Shown: in pieces, positions 55,529-64,000 of the stretch
Layout: every line of letters starts with the position of its first letter
How positions within the stretch are numbered: the stretch's first letter is position 1
Assembly (NCBI RefSeq): GCF_000317575.1
Contig: NC_019748.1
Location: 4,484,501 to 4,548,500 of the forward strand
Origin: Stanieria cyanosphaera PCC 7437
GTDB lineage: Bacteria > Cyanobacteriota > Cyanobacteriia > Cyanobacteriales > Xenococcaceae
DNA: 64,000 bases
Reading direction: 5' to 3'
Notes under the pieces: model-generated
Seen by the model: the letters and a program-made list of their open reading frames with translations, nothing else
Database searches by the model: none
Told to the model about the DNA's origin: nothing
Program-made: the position numbers and the translations under genes

Positions 55529-56605
55529 ATGAAACTAAATTTTAAACTACCACCGTGGTTTGTAACTGGATTAGTTGTACCATTGATTATTTTGAATGGT
55601 TGGCTGTTATTGATAGTCTTTCAATATTTTCAAGCAATCATCAGTAAATTAATTGTTGCGACTTTACTTTCTTTTATTTTGGATTATCCTGTCAGACAAC
55701 TAGAGAAATGGCATGTTAAACGTAGTGTAGCTGTTTTGATTGTTTTATTATGGGTAGTTTTGTTACTGGTAATTTTAGGTGTCACTTTAATTCCTTTAGT
55801 AATTGAGCAATTAAATGCTTTGTTAGAACGTTTGCCTAGTTGGTTAGAATCGGGTAGACAGCAACTAAATTCTTTAGAAACCTGGGGAACTGAGCGTAAT
55901 TTACCTGTAAATGTTACCGATATCTCATCAGAATTATTAGGAAGAATTTCTCGCCAATTACAACAAACAAGTGGACAAATTGTTGGTGGTTTATTATCAG
56001 CCTTAAGTAGTATTTTGGATTTGATTTTAACTATCGTTTTAACTTTTTATCTCTTGCTTCATGGCGAAGAACTTTGGGAAGGATTTTTTCAATTTTTTCC
56101 TCAAAATTTAGCAATTAAAATTCCTAAAATTTTACAACAAACTTTTCAAAATTATTTTATTGGTCAAGCTGTCGTAGCTGCTACTATGGGAATCACTATG
56201 ACAATTGCCTTTTTGATTATTCAAGTTCCTTTTGCTCTATTATTTGGAGTAGGGGTAGGAGTAATGGCCTTATTTCCTTTTGGTGGTGCTTTAAGTATTG
56301 GAATAATTAGTTTTTTAGTTGCTCTGAATAGTATTTGGTTGGGACTAAGAGTTTTGGTAGTTGCCGTAATTATTGAACAAGTAATTGAAAATGCGATCGC
56401 GCCTCGTTTATTGGGTGGTTTTACAGGACTAAATCCTGTTTTAATTTTATTGTCTTTATTAATCGGGGCAAAAATTGCTGGTTTACTTGGTTTGGTTTTA
56501 GCTGTACCTTTGGCTAGTTTTATTAGGAGTATTGTGATCAGTTGGAAAATACCAATAATTACTGCTGAAGAAGTAGAACAAGTTAATTTACTAACCAGCG
56601 ACTAG
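55529..56605 (+). CDS. AI-2E family transporter (permease)
   Basis: The 358-residue membrane protein has about eight helices and the family core. Segments include [20 protein letters not shown] near the start, a periplasmic/cytosolic region (about 95-155), [14 protein letters not shown] and the closing [20 protein letters not shown]. The family includes exporters of autoinducer-2-like molecules and Na+/H+ antiporters; the substrate here is unknown. Its 3' end overlaps nadE convergently by 23 bases. Confidence 0.92.
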   Translation: MKLNFKLPPWFVTGLVVPLIILNGWLLLIVFQYFQAIISKLIVATLLSFILDYPVRQLEKWHVKRSVAVLIVLLWVVLLLVILGVTLIPLVIEQLNALLERLPSWLESGRQQLNSLETWGTERNLPVNVTDISSELLGRISRQLQQTSGQIVGGLLSALSSILDLILTIVLTFYLLLHGEELWEGFFQFFPQNLAIKIPKILQQTFQNYFIGQAVVAATMGITMTIAFLIIQVPFALLFGVGVGVMALFPFGGALSIGIISFLVALNSIWLGLRVLVVAVIIEQVIENAIAPRLLGGFTGLNPVLILLSLLIGAKIAGLLGLVLAVPLASFIRSIVISWKIPIITAEEVEQVNLLTSD

Positions 56606-58310
56606 CAATAGGCATTCGCCAACCCGTACCAAAAGCGCGATCTGTAATTTTTAAACCAGGAGGTGCTTGTCGGCGTTTGAATTCGGCACGGGCAACCAAT
56701 TTGATCACTTGATGAACAACTTCTGAGTGATGTCCAGATTGAATAATTTCTGGTTCGGATTGATGCTGGCAAATCAAACGGTCGAGAATATCATCTAAAA
56801 TTTCATAAGGTGGTAAAGAATCTTGGTCTAATTGCCCTGGTTTTAATTCGGCACTGGGTGGTTTATTAATGGCATGATTGGGAATAATTTCTTGATGGCG
56901 ATTTAACCAGCGACAGAGGGAATAAACACGAGTTTTGGGTACGTCGGCAATTACTGCTAATCCACCATTCATGTCTCCATAAAGAGTACAATAACCTACT
57001 GCCATCTCTGATTTGTTACCTGTGGAAAGAAGTAAATAACCAAATTTATTTGCGATCGCCATTAATAAGTTACCCCGTATCCGTGATTGAATATTTTCTT
57101 CGGCAATACCAAATTCTGTGCCTGTAAATAAAGGTGCTAAGATTTGGTCATAAGCTGACATTGCTTCTTGAATCGGGAATTGTTCGTATCTAATTCCTAA
57201 ATTTTTGGCTAAAGCTACGGCATCAGTAATGGAATGATCCGAACTATAGGGAGAAGGCATTAATACCCCTAACACCCGATCCGCACCCATTGCTTCTGTT
57301 GCGATCGCAGCTACTAAAGAAGAGTCAATTCCTCCACTTAAGCCTAAGATTACTTGAGAAAAATTACATTTGTGAGCGTAATCTTTGACTCCTAGGACTA
57401 AAGCAGCAAAAATTTCTTCATTTTCATCTAAAATCACCCCTTGTTTATTTATAGGAGTTAAAGCAGAAAGGTTTTGTTGAATCGGATCAAATTCCACTAT
57501 CACTAAATCTGATTCAAATCCTTTGGCATGAGAAACAATTTCCCCTTGTCGATTGAAAACCACACTATTCCCGTCAAAGATCAGATCATCATTAGCACCA
57601 ACTTGATTAACGTAAATGATTGGTAACTTATATTTTGTTGCAGCGTGATGAAGAATTGCTTCTCGAAGTTTTTGTTTACCTACACTATAAGGAGAAGCAG
57701 ATAAGTTAACCACGACATCTACACCTAAATAGGCTAAATCTTCAATCGGATTAACTTCATAGTTGCGTTTGCCCCAAAATTGTTCATCATTCCATAAGTC
57801 TTCACAAATAGTCACTCCTATTTTCAAAGAAGATTCTTCAGAAAAGGAATCGTCAAGATCCGAAGCAACTGCATTTTGATGAGAAAGAGCAAAATAATTA
57901 GTTTCGTATCCCGATTGAAAATAACGATCTTCATCAAAAACATCGTAACTAGGCAAAAGACGTTTGTGAAAAATATGCTGGACTTTGCCTTCATCTAATA
58001 ATGCCATACTATTAAATAAAGGTTTTTGTCCCTTAGAAGTAGCAGAAGGATTAGCTTCCACAGTACCTACTAAAGCTGCCATTCCTTTCGGTAATTGTTG
58101 TGCGATCGCTTCTAATTGTTGCTGCATCGATTCCACAAACCCAGGATAAAGTAATAAATCTCTGGGAGGATAACCACAAAGGGATAATTCAGGAGTCAAC
58201 AGAAGACGTACTCCTTTTTTAGCTGCGTTATTAGCTACGGCAAGAATTTTTTTAGCGTTATTGACAAGATCGCCAATGGTAGGATTAATTTGAGCTACGG
58301 CTATTTTCAT
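56583..58310 (-). CDS. nadE: Glutamine-dependent NAD+ synthetase
   Basis: The 575-residue enzyme makes NAD+ from deamido-NAD+. The N-terminal nitrilase-like glutaminase domain (about 1-260) has PELSLCGYPPRDLL (Glu) and VTICEDLW (Cys). The synthetase domain (about 285-575) has the P-loop LGLSGGIDSSLVAAI, STGNKSEMAVGY and the closing RRQAPPGLKITDRAFGTGWR. ATG 58310 (MKIAVAQINP) was chosen over TTG 58331. It belongs to the NAD cluster up to pncB. Confidence 0.97.
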   Translation of the reverse strand: MKIAVAQINPTIGDLVNNAKKILAVANNAAKKGVRLLLTPELSLCGYPPRDLLLYPGFVESMQQQLEAIAQQLPKGMAALVGTVEANPSATSKGQKPLFNSMALLDEGKVQHIFHKRLLPSYDVFDEDRYFQSGYETNYFALSHQNAVASDLDDSFSEESSLKIGVTICEDLWNDEQFWGKRNYEVNPIEDLAYLGVDVVVNLSASPYSVGKQKLREAILHHAATKYKLPIIYVNQVGANDDLIFDGNSVVFNRQGEIVSHAKGFESDLVIVEFDPIQQNLSALTPINKQGVILDENEEIFAALVLGVKDYAHKCNFSQVILGLSGGIDSSLVAAIATEAMGADRVLGVLMPSPYSSDHSITDAVALAKNLGIRYEQFPIQEAMSAYDQILAPLFTGTEFGIAEENIQSRIRGNLLMAIANKFGYLLLSTGNKSEMAVGYCTLYGDMNGGLAVIADVPKTRVYSLCRWLNRHQEIIPNHAINKPPSAELKPGQLDQDSLPPYEILDDILDRLICQHQSEPEIIQSGHHSEVVHQVIKLVARAEFKRRQAPPGLKITDRAFGTGWRMPIASRWLVN

Positions 58311-58407
58311 AATATTTATATCAAAATACAAAAATTTTTAGGCTTTTAAATAAGTTTTGTCTTAATTATTAATTATTTATAGTTAGTTGACTTACTTTTT
58401 TAGAGTT

Positions 58408-58731
58408 TTAAACCAATATTTTGTCTTGCAAAATTTCCAAAACTTTATGATAATTTTCAGGAGTAATTGCAGGTTTGATCCATTCTCCATCATCAATTAG
58501 AATAAATTTATTTTTGGCTGGACGAAGTAAATCTAAATGAAACCAATAGGGAGTTAAATCCATACCCCACAGTCTTAACTTACCTTGGAGTAAATTCAAT
58601 TCTTCTTCTTTTATACTTTTAATCCGATCATAAGTAATTGTTTTGCTAATACCTAAAGGAAAATAATACCAATGGATAGTAATCGATTCATCATCACAAA
58701 TAATATATCGATCTGCATAAAGAATAGTCAT
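58408..58731 (-). CDS. Hypothetical protein
   Basis: The 107-residue protein has a PH-like or small beta fold pattern: LYADRYIICDDESITIHWYY, then TYDRIKSIKEEELNLLQGKL and a closing helix (TPENYHKVLEILQDKI). No family is certain. It lies in the NAD cluster between nadE and chorismate mutase; no functional link is evident. Confidence 0.6.
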   Translation of the reverse strand: MTILYADRYIICDDESITIHWYYFPLGISKTITYDRIKSIKEEELNLLQGKLRLWGMDLTPYWFHLDLLRPAKNKFILIDDGEWIKPAITPENYHKVLEILQDKILV

Positions 58732-58844
58732 AATTTTAAAATCATTATTGGCTAACTAAATTAAGGGGTGATTTTTTACTTATAAAGCTTTTCAAGTTTT
58801 TGCACAGTTGTTTGGTTGTAAGTTCTAGTCAAATATTAAATAAT

Positions 58845-59141
58845 TTATCGGTTATTTTGCAAAGACTGTAACTCTTCATTAATAAAATAATTAACTAAAT
58901 TTTGATACATCTCTTCAATTACATCAGGATTTAATCCTGCTGACTCTGCCCAAATTCTTCTTTGTGTTAACATTGCTTGCAATCTTTCTGGGGCTTTAAC
59001 GCTAATTTCATTAGTTTTAAACTTAGAAGCTACTTTGACATATTCAAATCTTTGTCCTAGCAGATTAATTATGTCGCGATCTAGTTGGTCTATTTCGGTT
59101 CTGATTTCTTGAAGATTTTGACATTCTTTTGGTGATTTCAT
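58845..59141 (-). CDS. Chorismate mutase family protein (AroQ type)
   Basis: The 98-residue helical protein reads LQEIRTEIDQLDRDIINLLG, with the conserved Arg, then QRFEYVKVASKFK and the closing EEMYQNLVNYFINEEL. It converts chorismate to prephenate, or could be an isochorismate-pyruvate lyase (PchB-like). Length is right for a stand-alone AroQ domain. Confidence 0.85.
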   Translation of the reverse strand: MKSPKECQNLQEIRTEIDQLDRDIINLLGQRFEYVKVASKFKTNEISVKAPERLQAMLTQRRIWAESAGLNPDVIEEMYQNLVNYFINEELQSLQNNR

Positions 59142-59245
59142 TTTATATTTTTTTAGAAAATGTTTAAATTAAAAATAAGAAAATTTGACTTTATTAAACC
59201 AAATTTAGATAATTTTATGTCAAAAAATTTAGTTTTATTTTTCAT

Positions 59246-60004
59246 TTAAATAAAGACCAATGGCTTATCTTTTAAAGGAGCAAAAGCTTCTGCATCGAAT
59301 CGATATAAACTTGCAGGACGACCAGCACCACGACAAACTTTTATCCCTGTATCTAATAAAAATCCTAACTTTAATAAACGAGAACGAAAATTAGAATAAT
59401 CTGAAAAGTTTTCTCCTAAAATTGTACAGTAAAGTTGATAAACTTCATTCAAAGTAAACTCTTCTGGCAAGACATCAAACGCTACTGGACTATATTCTAA
59501 TTTGTTACGTAAACGACGATAACCATACTCTAAAATTTGATTGTGATCGAAAGCAAGTTGAGGAACTTCTTTAACTTGATACCAAGATAAATTAAGAGCA
59601 GGTTTAGCAATAATTTTTGCTTCTTCATATCTTAATAAAGCAAAATAACTAACAGATAAATAACGTACTCCAAAACTTTCTGGTGCTTCTCTAGGATCTC
59701 TACCTGGATCACCAAAAGTATAAAGTTGTTCTAAGTATAAATTATTGGCTTGAATTTTCTCAGCTAATGTTCGATAAGCAGCAGCTTGTAAAGATTCTCC
59801 TTGCCGAACTAAAGTACCTGGCAAACTCCAATAATTACTAAAAGGTTCTTCTTTTCTTTTACGTAATAAAACTAATAAACGATTATGTTGAGTATCGACT
59901 GAAAAAATAACATTATCTACCCCAACTTTAAAATCTGCTAATGCGCTGTTTACTTCTGAAACTTGATGGTTAGATTGTAAAACTACTTCAGAATTAAATT
60001 TCAT
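59246..60004 (-). CDS. NrtR-like Nudix transcriptional regulator
   Basis: The 252-residue protein has an N-terminal Nudix domain (about 25-165) and a C-terminal winged helix (about 180-245, with FTLNEVYQLYCTILGENF and GRPASLYRF). This is the NrtR architecture for control of NAD-synthesis genes. The Nudix box is degenerate (RTLAEK in place of RExxEE), so it is probably a sensor rather than a hydrolase. It is adjacent to nadD, pncB and nadE, which supports the call. The candidate operator is at 62141-62161. Confidence 0.85.
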   Translation of the reverse strand: MKFNSEVVLQSNHQVSEVNSALADFKVGVDNVIFSVDTQHNRLLVLLRKRKEEPFSNYWSLPGTLVRQGESLQAAAYRTLAEKIQANNLYLEQLYTFGDPGRDPREAPESFGVRYLSVSYFALLRYEEAKIIAKPALNLSWYQVKEVPQLAFDHNQILEYGYRRLRNKLEYSPVAFDVLPEEFTLNEVYQLYCTILGENFSDYSNFRSRLLKLGFLLDTGIKVCRGAGRPASLYRFDAEAFAPLKDKPLVFI

Positions 60005-60106
60005 TTTTGATTGATTATTAATAGTTCATTGTTGATGGTTAATTGTTTGTTCACAGATGAATACGGATGAAGTTATCGATTGGGTCTTATTTTTTTTAAT
60101 AGTTAA

Positions 60107-60177
60107 GACCTACGGTAGTGCGCTTCGCTTATGTTAATCGTTGATTATTCATCCTTCATAATTAGTAATTAGTCACT
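60107..60177. repeat. Dispersed intergenic repeat, copy 3
   Basis: Begins GACCTACGGTAGTGCGCTTC like copy 2 and ends ATTAGTCACTG. Its right part provides the stop and last codons of nadD (NTVTNY). Confidence 0.75.
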
Positions 60178-60740
60178 GTATTATATAAATGTTTTTGGGT
60201 AATATAATTTTGTACCGCAGGAGTGATTACTTGTTGATCGCCTTCTCGACGATAATCGGTAGAAGAAACTTGAGGTACATTTAATGTTGCGATCGCGTAT
60301 TTTCCTCCTTTTTTACTAATCGCTTCTAAATCGGTTTTTGTAATACTATATCCAGGACGCGGTACGATCAAAAGTTGTACTTGGGTAAATAATTCTTCAA
60401 TGCGATACCAAGTTACTATTTGTTTGACTAAATCTGAACCAATTACTAAAGTAAATTCTGCCTCTTCACCCCAAATTTTCCTAGCTTTTTTAACTGTAAT
60501 TAAAGTTTTGCGATCGCTTAATTCTGCTTGAAGTAAAATCTTATTAGGTTGAGCAATTTCTGCAATGGCTAATCGTAACATTTCGGTACGATGTTTTAAA
60601 CTAGTTTGATGTTCCTTAAAAGGATTATCTGATGCCCAGACTACTACTAGATCGTAATGCTGTGCTAACCAACTTAAGATATTTTGATGTCCAGAAGTAG
60701 GCGGATCTGCACTAGTGCCAAATAAAGCTATTTTTGTCAT
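60162..60740 (-). CDS. nadD: Nicotinate-nucleotide adenylyltransferase
   Basis: The 192-residue enzyme converts NaMN and ATP to deamido-NAD+. It opens MTKIALFGTSADPPTSGHQN (nucleotidyltransferase GTFDPxHxGH equivalent). Other marks are DNPFKEH near residue 40, VIGSDLVKQIVTW and the closing SSTDYRREG (SSTxIR motif). The last residues come from a dispersed repeat. pncB is 11 bases upstream, so they form an operon. Confidence 0.95.
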   Translation of the reverse strand: MTKIALFGTSADPPTSGHQNILSWLAQHYDLVVVWASDNPFKEHQTSLKHRTEMLRLAIAEIAQPNKILLQAELSDRKTLITVKKARKIWGEEAEFTLVIGSDLVKQIVTWYRIEELFTQVQLLIVPRPGYSITKTDLEAISKKGGKYAIATLNVPQVSSTDYRREGDQQVITPAVQNYITQKHLYNTVTNY

Positions 60741-60751
60741 TGATGATTAAT

Positions 60752-62113
60752 TTAATTTTTAATAATTAGCGGTTGATTGGTTTGTAAGCAAGCATTATGT
60801 AGAGATTTTAAAGCATCAGAGATGGTTACTGCGATTGATTGAGGATTACTAATTTGACGGGTTGGTTTTGCCAGACTTGCCACAGTATTAGCAGTACGTT
60901 GACGAATAGCAGTTAAGGTTTCTGGTGGTTGTAATCTGACACCATCTTTCATAATCAGTTGTAATAAAGATTTTTCTCCTGATTTTGGTGCTTCTGTAGC
61001 TAATCCCAATCTATCTTGAGCAATTTCACCATCGATAATCTGACGAAAAATTTGTTTGCGACCAGGATAAGTGGCTTTACTGCTAGACTGTTTCATTGTG
61101 GGAATACTATCTATTTCTACTAACTTATAAACTCCATTGACTGGTGTACCTGTTACCAGTTGTGTGCCGATGCCATAACCATTGATACTTGCCCCTTCTT
61201 TTTGCAAGCGATTGATTTCCCATTCATCCAAATCTCCACTAGCAAAAATCTCGATCTCAGGCAATAAAGAACGTACTTGTTGAGATAACTCTACTAAATC
61301 ACCAGAATCAATTCTGACACCACTAACCTCAATCTTTTTCTGAGCTATTCTTTTGGCAGCAGCAATGGTATCGTAAGTATCAATTAACAATGGTGCTTGG
61401 GGAAAATAATGATCAAAAGCTTCAAATGCTTGATCTTCTTCTCCTGATAAAGCTGTAATTGCCATAACCAAAGCATGAGCCATTGTACCACTGGGTTGCT
61501 GTTTTAATTTTAAGGCTGCTAAAACATTGGAAGTACTATCAAAACCTGCTGCTAACGCTGCTCTAGCTGCCCACATCGCTCCTTGAGGGCTGAAAGCTCT
61601 TCTTGCGCCAAATTCTAGTAATTTTGCCTCCTTTCCTGCAATATCTCGCATTCTGGCTGCTTTAGTAGCAATCATCGTTTGATAATTAATTGTATTGAGT
61701 AAGTAAGTTTCAACCAACTGCGCCTGCCATAACGGTGCTTCTACTCTTAAGATTGGTTCGTTGGCAAAAACTGCTTCTCCTTCCAAAACAGCCCAAACAT
61801 CTCCATCAAATCTTCCTGACTTCAATAAAGACCAAAATTGTGCTGGTGCATGAGCAAAGATTTCTGTAGCTTGAAGAGCTTCGATTTGAGTTTGATTAAA
61901 CTGCAACTTCTCTAAATACTCCAACGCCTGAGCTAGCCCCATCGCAATCAAATAACCGAAGTTAGAAGGCAACTTACGAACAAATAATTCAAAACTAGCC
62001 CTGCGATCGGCAATTTTTTCCCCTGTGTAACAGGCTGCCATCGTCAATTGATAAAGATCGGTCAATAAAGAATAATCTTGGGAAGAAATTATTAGTTCTT
62101 CTTCTGGTATCAT
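60752..62113 (-). CDS. pncB: Nicotinate phosphoribosyltransferase
   Basis: The 453-residue enzyme of the NAD salvage pathway joins nicotinate and PRPP to NaMN. Signatures are YSLLTDLYQLTMAACYT at the start, FELFVRKLPSNFGYLIAMGL, LLEFGARRAFSPQGA, SGDLDEWEINRLQKEG and YGIGTQLVTG. With nadD and nadE it gives the complete route from nicotinate to NAD+. The 21-bp inverted repeat at 62141-62161 lies 28 bases before the start codon. Confidence 0.96.
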   Translation of the reverse strand: MIPEEELIISSQDYSLLTDLYQLTMAACYTGEKIADRRASFELFVRKLPSNFGYLIAMGLAQALEYLEKLQFNQTQIEALQATEIFAHAPAQFWSLLKSGRFDGDVWAVLEGEAVFANEPILRVEAPLWQAQLVETYLLNTINYQTMIATKAARMRDIAGKEAKLLEFGARRAFSPQGAMWAARAALAAGFDSTSNVLAALKLKQQPSGTMAHALVMAITALSGEEDQAFEAFDHYFPQAPLLIDTYDTIAAAKRIAQKKIEVSGVRIDSGDLVELSQQVRSLLPEIEIFASGDLDEWEINRLQKEGASINGYGIGTQLVTGTPVNGVYKLVEIDSIPTMKQSSSKATYPGRKQIFRQIIDGEIAQDRLGLATEAPKSGEKSLLQLIMKDGVRLQPPETLTAIRQRTANTVASLAKPTRQISNPQSIAVTISDALKSLHNACLQTNQPLIIKN

Positions 62114-62140
62114 AGTTTTATTAGTGGTAATCTAACCTTA

Positions 62141-62161
62141 TTATGGTAAATAATACCATAA
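62141..62161. promoter_or_regulatory. Candidate NrtR operator upstream of pncB
   Basis: A perfect inverted repeat, TTATGGTA and TACCATAA around AATAA, totals 21 bp, the size of known NrtR operators. It lies 28-48 bases upstream of the pncB start. Binding by the neighbouring NrtR-like protein is inferred. Confidence 0.5.
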
Positions 62162-62239
62162 ATATTAAAGTAAAAACCAATCTTTACGAAAACAAAAAAT
62201 TCTAACAGATAGCAATTCTTGAACGTCAGCGCGTCAGTC

Positions 62240-62355
62240 CCTAATCTCAGCGAAGCGGATTAGGGGAGGACAAGACTGCCGAACCAAGTTCGGCAGCTTG
62301 ATATGTCCGTAAGGATAGCGCACCAATCAAGAGGTTCGATGCCTCGCAGATTGGT
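62240..62355. other. Three nested stem-loops at the element's left end
   Basis: Hairpin 1 is CCTAATC / GATTAGG (62240-62264). Hairpin 2 is CTGCCGAAC / GTTCGGCAG (62276-62296) with outer GGACA / TGTCC (62268-62308). Hairpin 3 is ACCAATC / GATTGGT with inner GAGG / CCTC (62322-62355). TnpA-type transposases recognise single-strand hairpins at the ends, and hairpin 3 may also terminate tnpA. Confidence 0.65.
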
Positions 62356-62357
62356 AC

Positions 62358-62765
62358 TTAATTAGTAGGTTTATCTTGGTTTTTAATGTATTCTTTAATT
62401 CTCTCTATTGGTGCGCCTCCTGTAGAGGCAACGTAATAAGACTTTGACCAAAAAGAAACACCTTGATAAAACTTAGCCACTTGTTCAGGAAATTCTCGCT
62501 TCATTGTTCTACTTGTCGTTGCTTTTAATGAGCCTGCCACAGCAGATATTGAGTTTTTAGGGTGGAAATCTACTAAAGCGTGTACATGGTCGGACTCACC
62601 AGAAAACTCAATTAATTCACAGTCCATCTTCCTACACACCTGCCACACCATTTCTCTCATCCTTTCCAGCATTTGAGCAGTAATAACCTTACGTCGATAG
62701 TGAGTGACAAAAACAAAGTGTAGTCTAACACTAAAAACACTGTGAGAACCTTTTCTAGGTTGCAT
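62358..62765 (-). CDS. tnpA: IS200/IS605 Y1 transposase TnpA
   Basis: The roughly 135-residue single-strand transposase has the HUH motif DHVHALVDF and the catalytic Tyr in WSKSYYVASTGG. The start VRLHFVFVTHYRRKVIT and closing IERIKEYIKNQ are typical. It cuts and joins single-stranded ends. ATG 62765 is preferred over TTG 62786. tnpB starts 39 bases away, divergently. Confidence 0.95.
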   Translation of the reverse strand: MQPRKGSHSVFSVRLHFVFVTHYRRKVITAQMLERMREMVWQVCRKMDCELIEFSGESDHVHALVDFHPKNSISAVAGSLKATTSRTMKREFPEQVAKFYQGVSFWSKSYYVASTGGAPIERIKEYIKNQDKPTN

Positions 62766-62804
62766 ATTGACAAGGTATAGCTGCAAATAATAATAGAACT
62801 TATT

Positions 62805-63953
62805 ATGGCGACTAAACGAATTACTTTCAGGCTATACCCAACTAAAACTCAGAACCAGCAATTACATTACTGGCGCAAACTTCACTGCTTGCTATATAAC
62901 GCTTGCGCCTATCACAGAAAAACTTCTTACAAGCGGTTTGGTAAATCAGTTAGTTATTACGACCAGCAAAATTGTTTACCTGAGTTTAAGGATTGTTGGG
63001 CAGAGTACAAAGAATTGGGTAGTCATGCCCTACAAGCTACAGTTAAACGAGTAGATTATGCGTTTACTAGATTCTTTAAGCTGAAGTCTGGCTATCCTAA
63101 ATTTAAGAGTTCTAGATTTTACAAAGGATGGACTTATCCTTGTAAAGCTGGATGGAAAGCTTGTAGCTCAGGTAAAAATGGTTATCTCAAGCTAACCAAC
63201 ATCGGCAATATCAAAATGCGAGGGCAGGCTCGTGATTGGGGAATACCAAAAACTTGTACGATGATGTTCAAACAAGGTAAATGGTACGCCTCAATTACTG
63301 TTGATTGCTTACCATCCCGTCTTCAAACCGATAAAGGTGCAGTAGGCCTTGACTTTGGAACTTATCATGCAGTAGCCGACTCAAACGGGAATGTAATAGA
63401 TAATCCTAGATTTATAAAAAGCGCACAAGCAAAAGTTAATTCTATTGCTAAACAAAGCCGAAGAAAAAGACCACCAAAGAAAGGTGTTAAAGCTTCTCGT
63501 AAATGGAAAAAAGCCAATAGAGCAGTAGCTAAAATACAAGCCAAGGTTGCCAGACAAAGACAGGACTGGCAGCATAAAGTAGCAGTAGAGATAGTTAGCT
63601 GTAATAGCCTCATTGCTACAGAAAAACTAAACTTAAAAGCGATGACTCGCAAGTCCAAAGGTAAGCGAAAAAAACAGAAATCTGGCTTAAATCGCTCTCT
63701 TTTAGATGTAGGGATTAGTAACTTAAAAAGTCTAATTGAGTACAAAGTTACTGAAGCTGGAGGTTTTTATATCGAGATACCAACTCAAAAAGTAAAACCT
63801 TCTCAGACTTGTCCCAATTGTGGTCATCAAAAGAAAAAAGCATTGTCTGAGCGTATTCATAGCTGCGAAAAATGCCTCTACACTTGTGATAGAGACGTGG
63901 CATCAGCTATTGTTTGTCTCAACTATGCAAGGGGGCAGGTTATACAACATTAA
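62805..63953 (+). CDS. tnpB: TnpB RNA-guided nuclease (RuvC-like, IS605 OrfB family)
   Basis: The 382-residue protein has the N-terminal helix-turn-helix region (RITFRLYPTKTQNQQLHYWR). The RuvC motifs show Asp in GLDFGTYHAVADS, Glu in ATEKLNLKAM and a final Asp in DRDVASAI. The zinc finger is CPNCGH ... CEKCLYTC. All catalytic residues are present. TnpB proteins are RNA-guided DNA nucleases ancestral to Cas12; the guide RNA normally lies at the element's right end, here just past the stop. Confidence 0.95.
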   Translation: MATKRITFRLYPTKTQNQQLHYWRKLHCLLYNACAYHRKTSYKRFGKSVSYYDQQNCLPEFKDCWAEYKELGSHALQATVKRVDYAFTRFFKLKSGYPKFKSSRFYKGWTYPCKAGWKACSSGKNGYLKLTNIGNIKMRGQARDWGIPKTCTMMFKQGKWYASITVDCLPSRLQTDKGAVGLDFGTYHAVADSNGNVIDNPRFIKSAQAKVNSIAKQSRRKRPPKKGVKASRKWKKANRAVAKIQAKVARQRQDWQHKVAVEIVSCNSLIATEKLNLKAMTRKSKGKRKKQKSGLNRSLLDVGISNLKSLIEYKVTEAGGFYIEIPTQKVKPSQTCPNCGHQKKKALSERIHSCEKCLYTCDRDVASAIVCLNYARGQVIQH

Positions 63954-63977
63954 TTTAATATATTAAACAACAACAAC

Positions 63978-63998
63978 AAAGGCAAGATAATTGCCTTT
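63978..63998 (+). terminator. Stem-loop at the right end of the element
   Basis: AAAGGCAA and TTGCCTTT pair around GATAA, followed by T residues at the window edge. It may terminate tnpB and mark the transposon right end. Confidence 0.6.
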
Positions 63999-64000
63999 TT

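Larger units (their letters stand above)
62215..63998. mobile_element. IS200/IS605-type insertion sequence with tnpA and tnpB
   Basis: A structured left end, a tnpA (Y1 transposase) on the minus strand and a divergent tnpB on the plus strand, and a terminal hairpin form a complete IS605-like unit. Edges are approximate because such elements have no terminal inverted repeats or target duplications. It lies directly upstream of the pncB leader. Confidence 0.8.

Noticed and set aside
62322-62355. T-arm-like GAGGTTCGATGCCTC suggesting a tRNA
   Set aside because: No cloverleaf can be formed; it is part of a longer palindrome at the transposon left end.
63365-63745. Minus-strand frames opposite tnpB
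   Set aside because: Mirror frames of the RuvC-coding region without supporting signals.

Overview
This window comes from a cyanobacterium. It carries psbB and psbT for photosystem II, an rps1-type ribosomal protein S1, an Fe superoxide dismutase, an Anabaena-type kdp locus with a kinase-less KdpD, and dozens of HIP1 octamers (GCGATCGC). The DNA is AT-rich with long AT-rich spacers. The mix of many toxin-antitoxin modules, a caspase-nSTAND-WD40 protein and small dispersed repeats suits a large accessory-rich genome (unicellular, baeocytous or filamentous). I cannot name the species.

Layout. 0-12.5 kb is mostly housekeeping on the minus strand: ureF (cut by the edge) and ureE, a secreted 28-residue repeat protein, dienelactone hydrolase, Hsp20 (plus strand, with a GC-rich in-frame insertion), DUF362, metK, a HAD phosphatase, rps1, nrdR, psbT, psbB. 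12.5-18.3 kb holds signalling genes: an EAL phosphodiesterase with a degenerate GGDEF domain, an aldo/keto reductase, a decayed rppA/rppB-like pair, a NarL-type regulator and a membrane histidine kinase. 18.3-20.1 kb is a toxin-antitoxin block: hicAB with a nonsense codon in each gene, a MazEF-like pair, and a DUF433/DUF5615 pair.

20.3-29.6 kb is the kdp K+-ATPase locus (kdpA, kdpB, kdpG/F-like, kdpC, truncated kdpD). It is interrupted by a UPF0175 remnant carrying a MITE, two GNAT genes and three antitoxin or toxin-antitoxin units, one of them between perfect 33-bp direct repeats. 29.6-36.6 kb has a decayed outer-membrane barrel gene, a TPR protein, DUF427, sodB, Uma2, DUF29 and gene fragments (lipoprotein start, RTX C-terminus), partly bracketed by a ~160-bp duplication.

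36.7-44.6 kb is the most defence-like stretch: a 1756-residue caspase/nSTAND/14-WD40 protein, VapBC-like and HepT/MntA-like modules, a repeat-disrupted glycine-rich gene and an HD alarmone-hydrolase-like gene. 44.7-56.6 kb mixes small enzymes, pheT (with a duplicated 3' tail nearby), an SpkB-like kinase with pentapeptide repeats, PhyH, ureB and ureA (away from ureEF) and an AI-2E-family transporter.

56.6-62.2 kb is an NAD-biosynthesis cluster: nadE, chorismate mutase, an NrtR-like Nudix regulator, nadD and pncB. A perfect 21-bp inverted repeat lies upstream of pncB and is a candidate NrtR operator. The window ends in an IS200/IS605-type element with divergent tnpA (Y1) and tnpB (RuvC) and structured ends.

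No tRNA, rRNA or CRISPR array was recognised.
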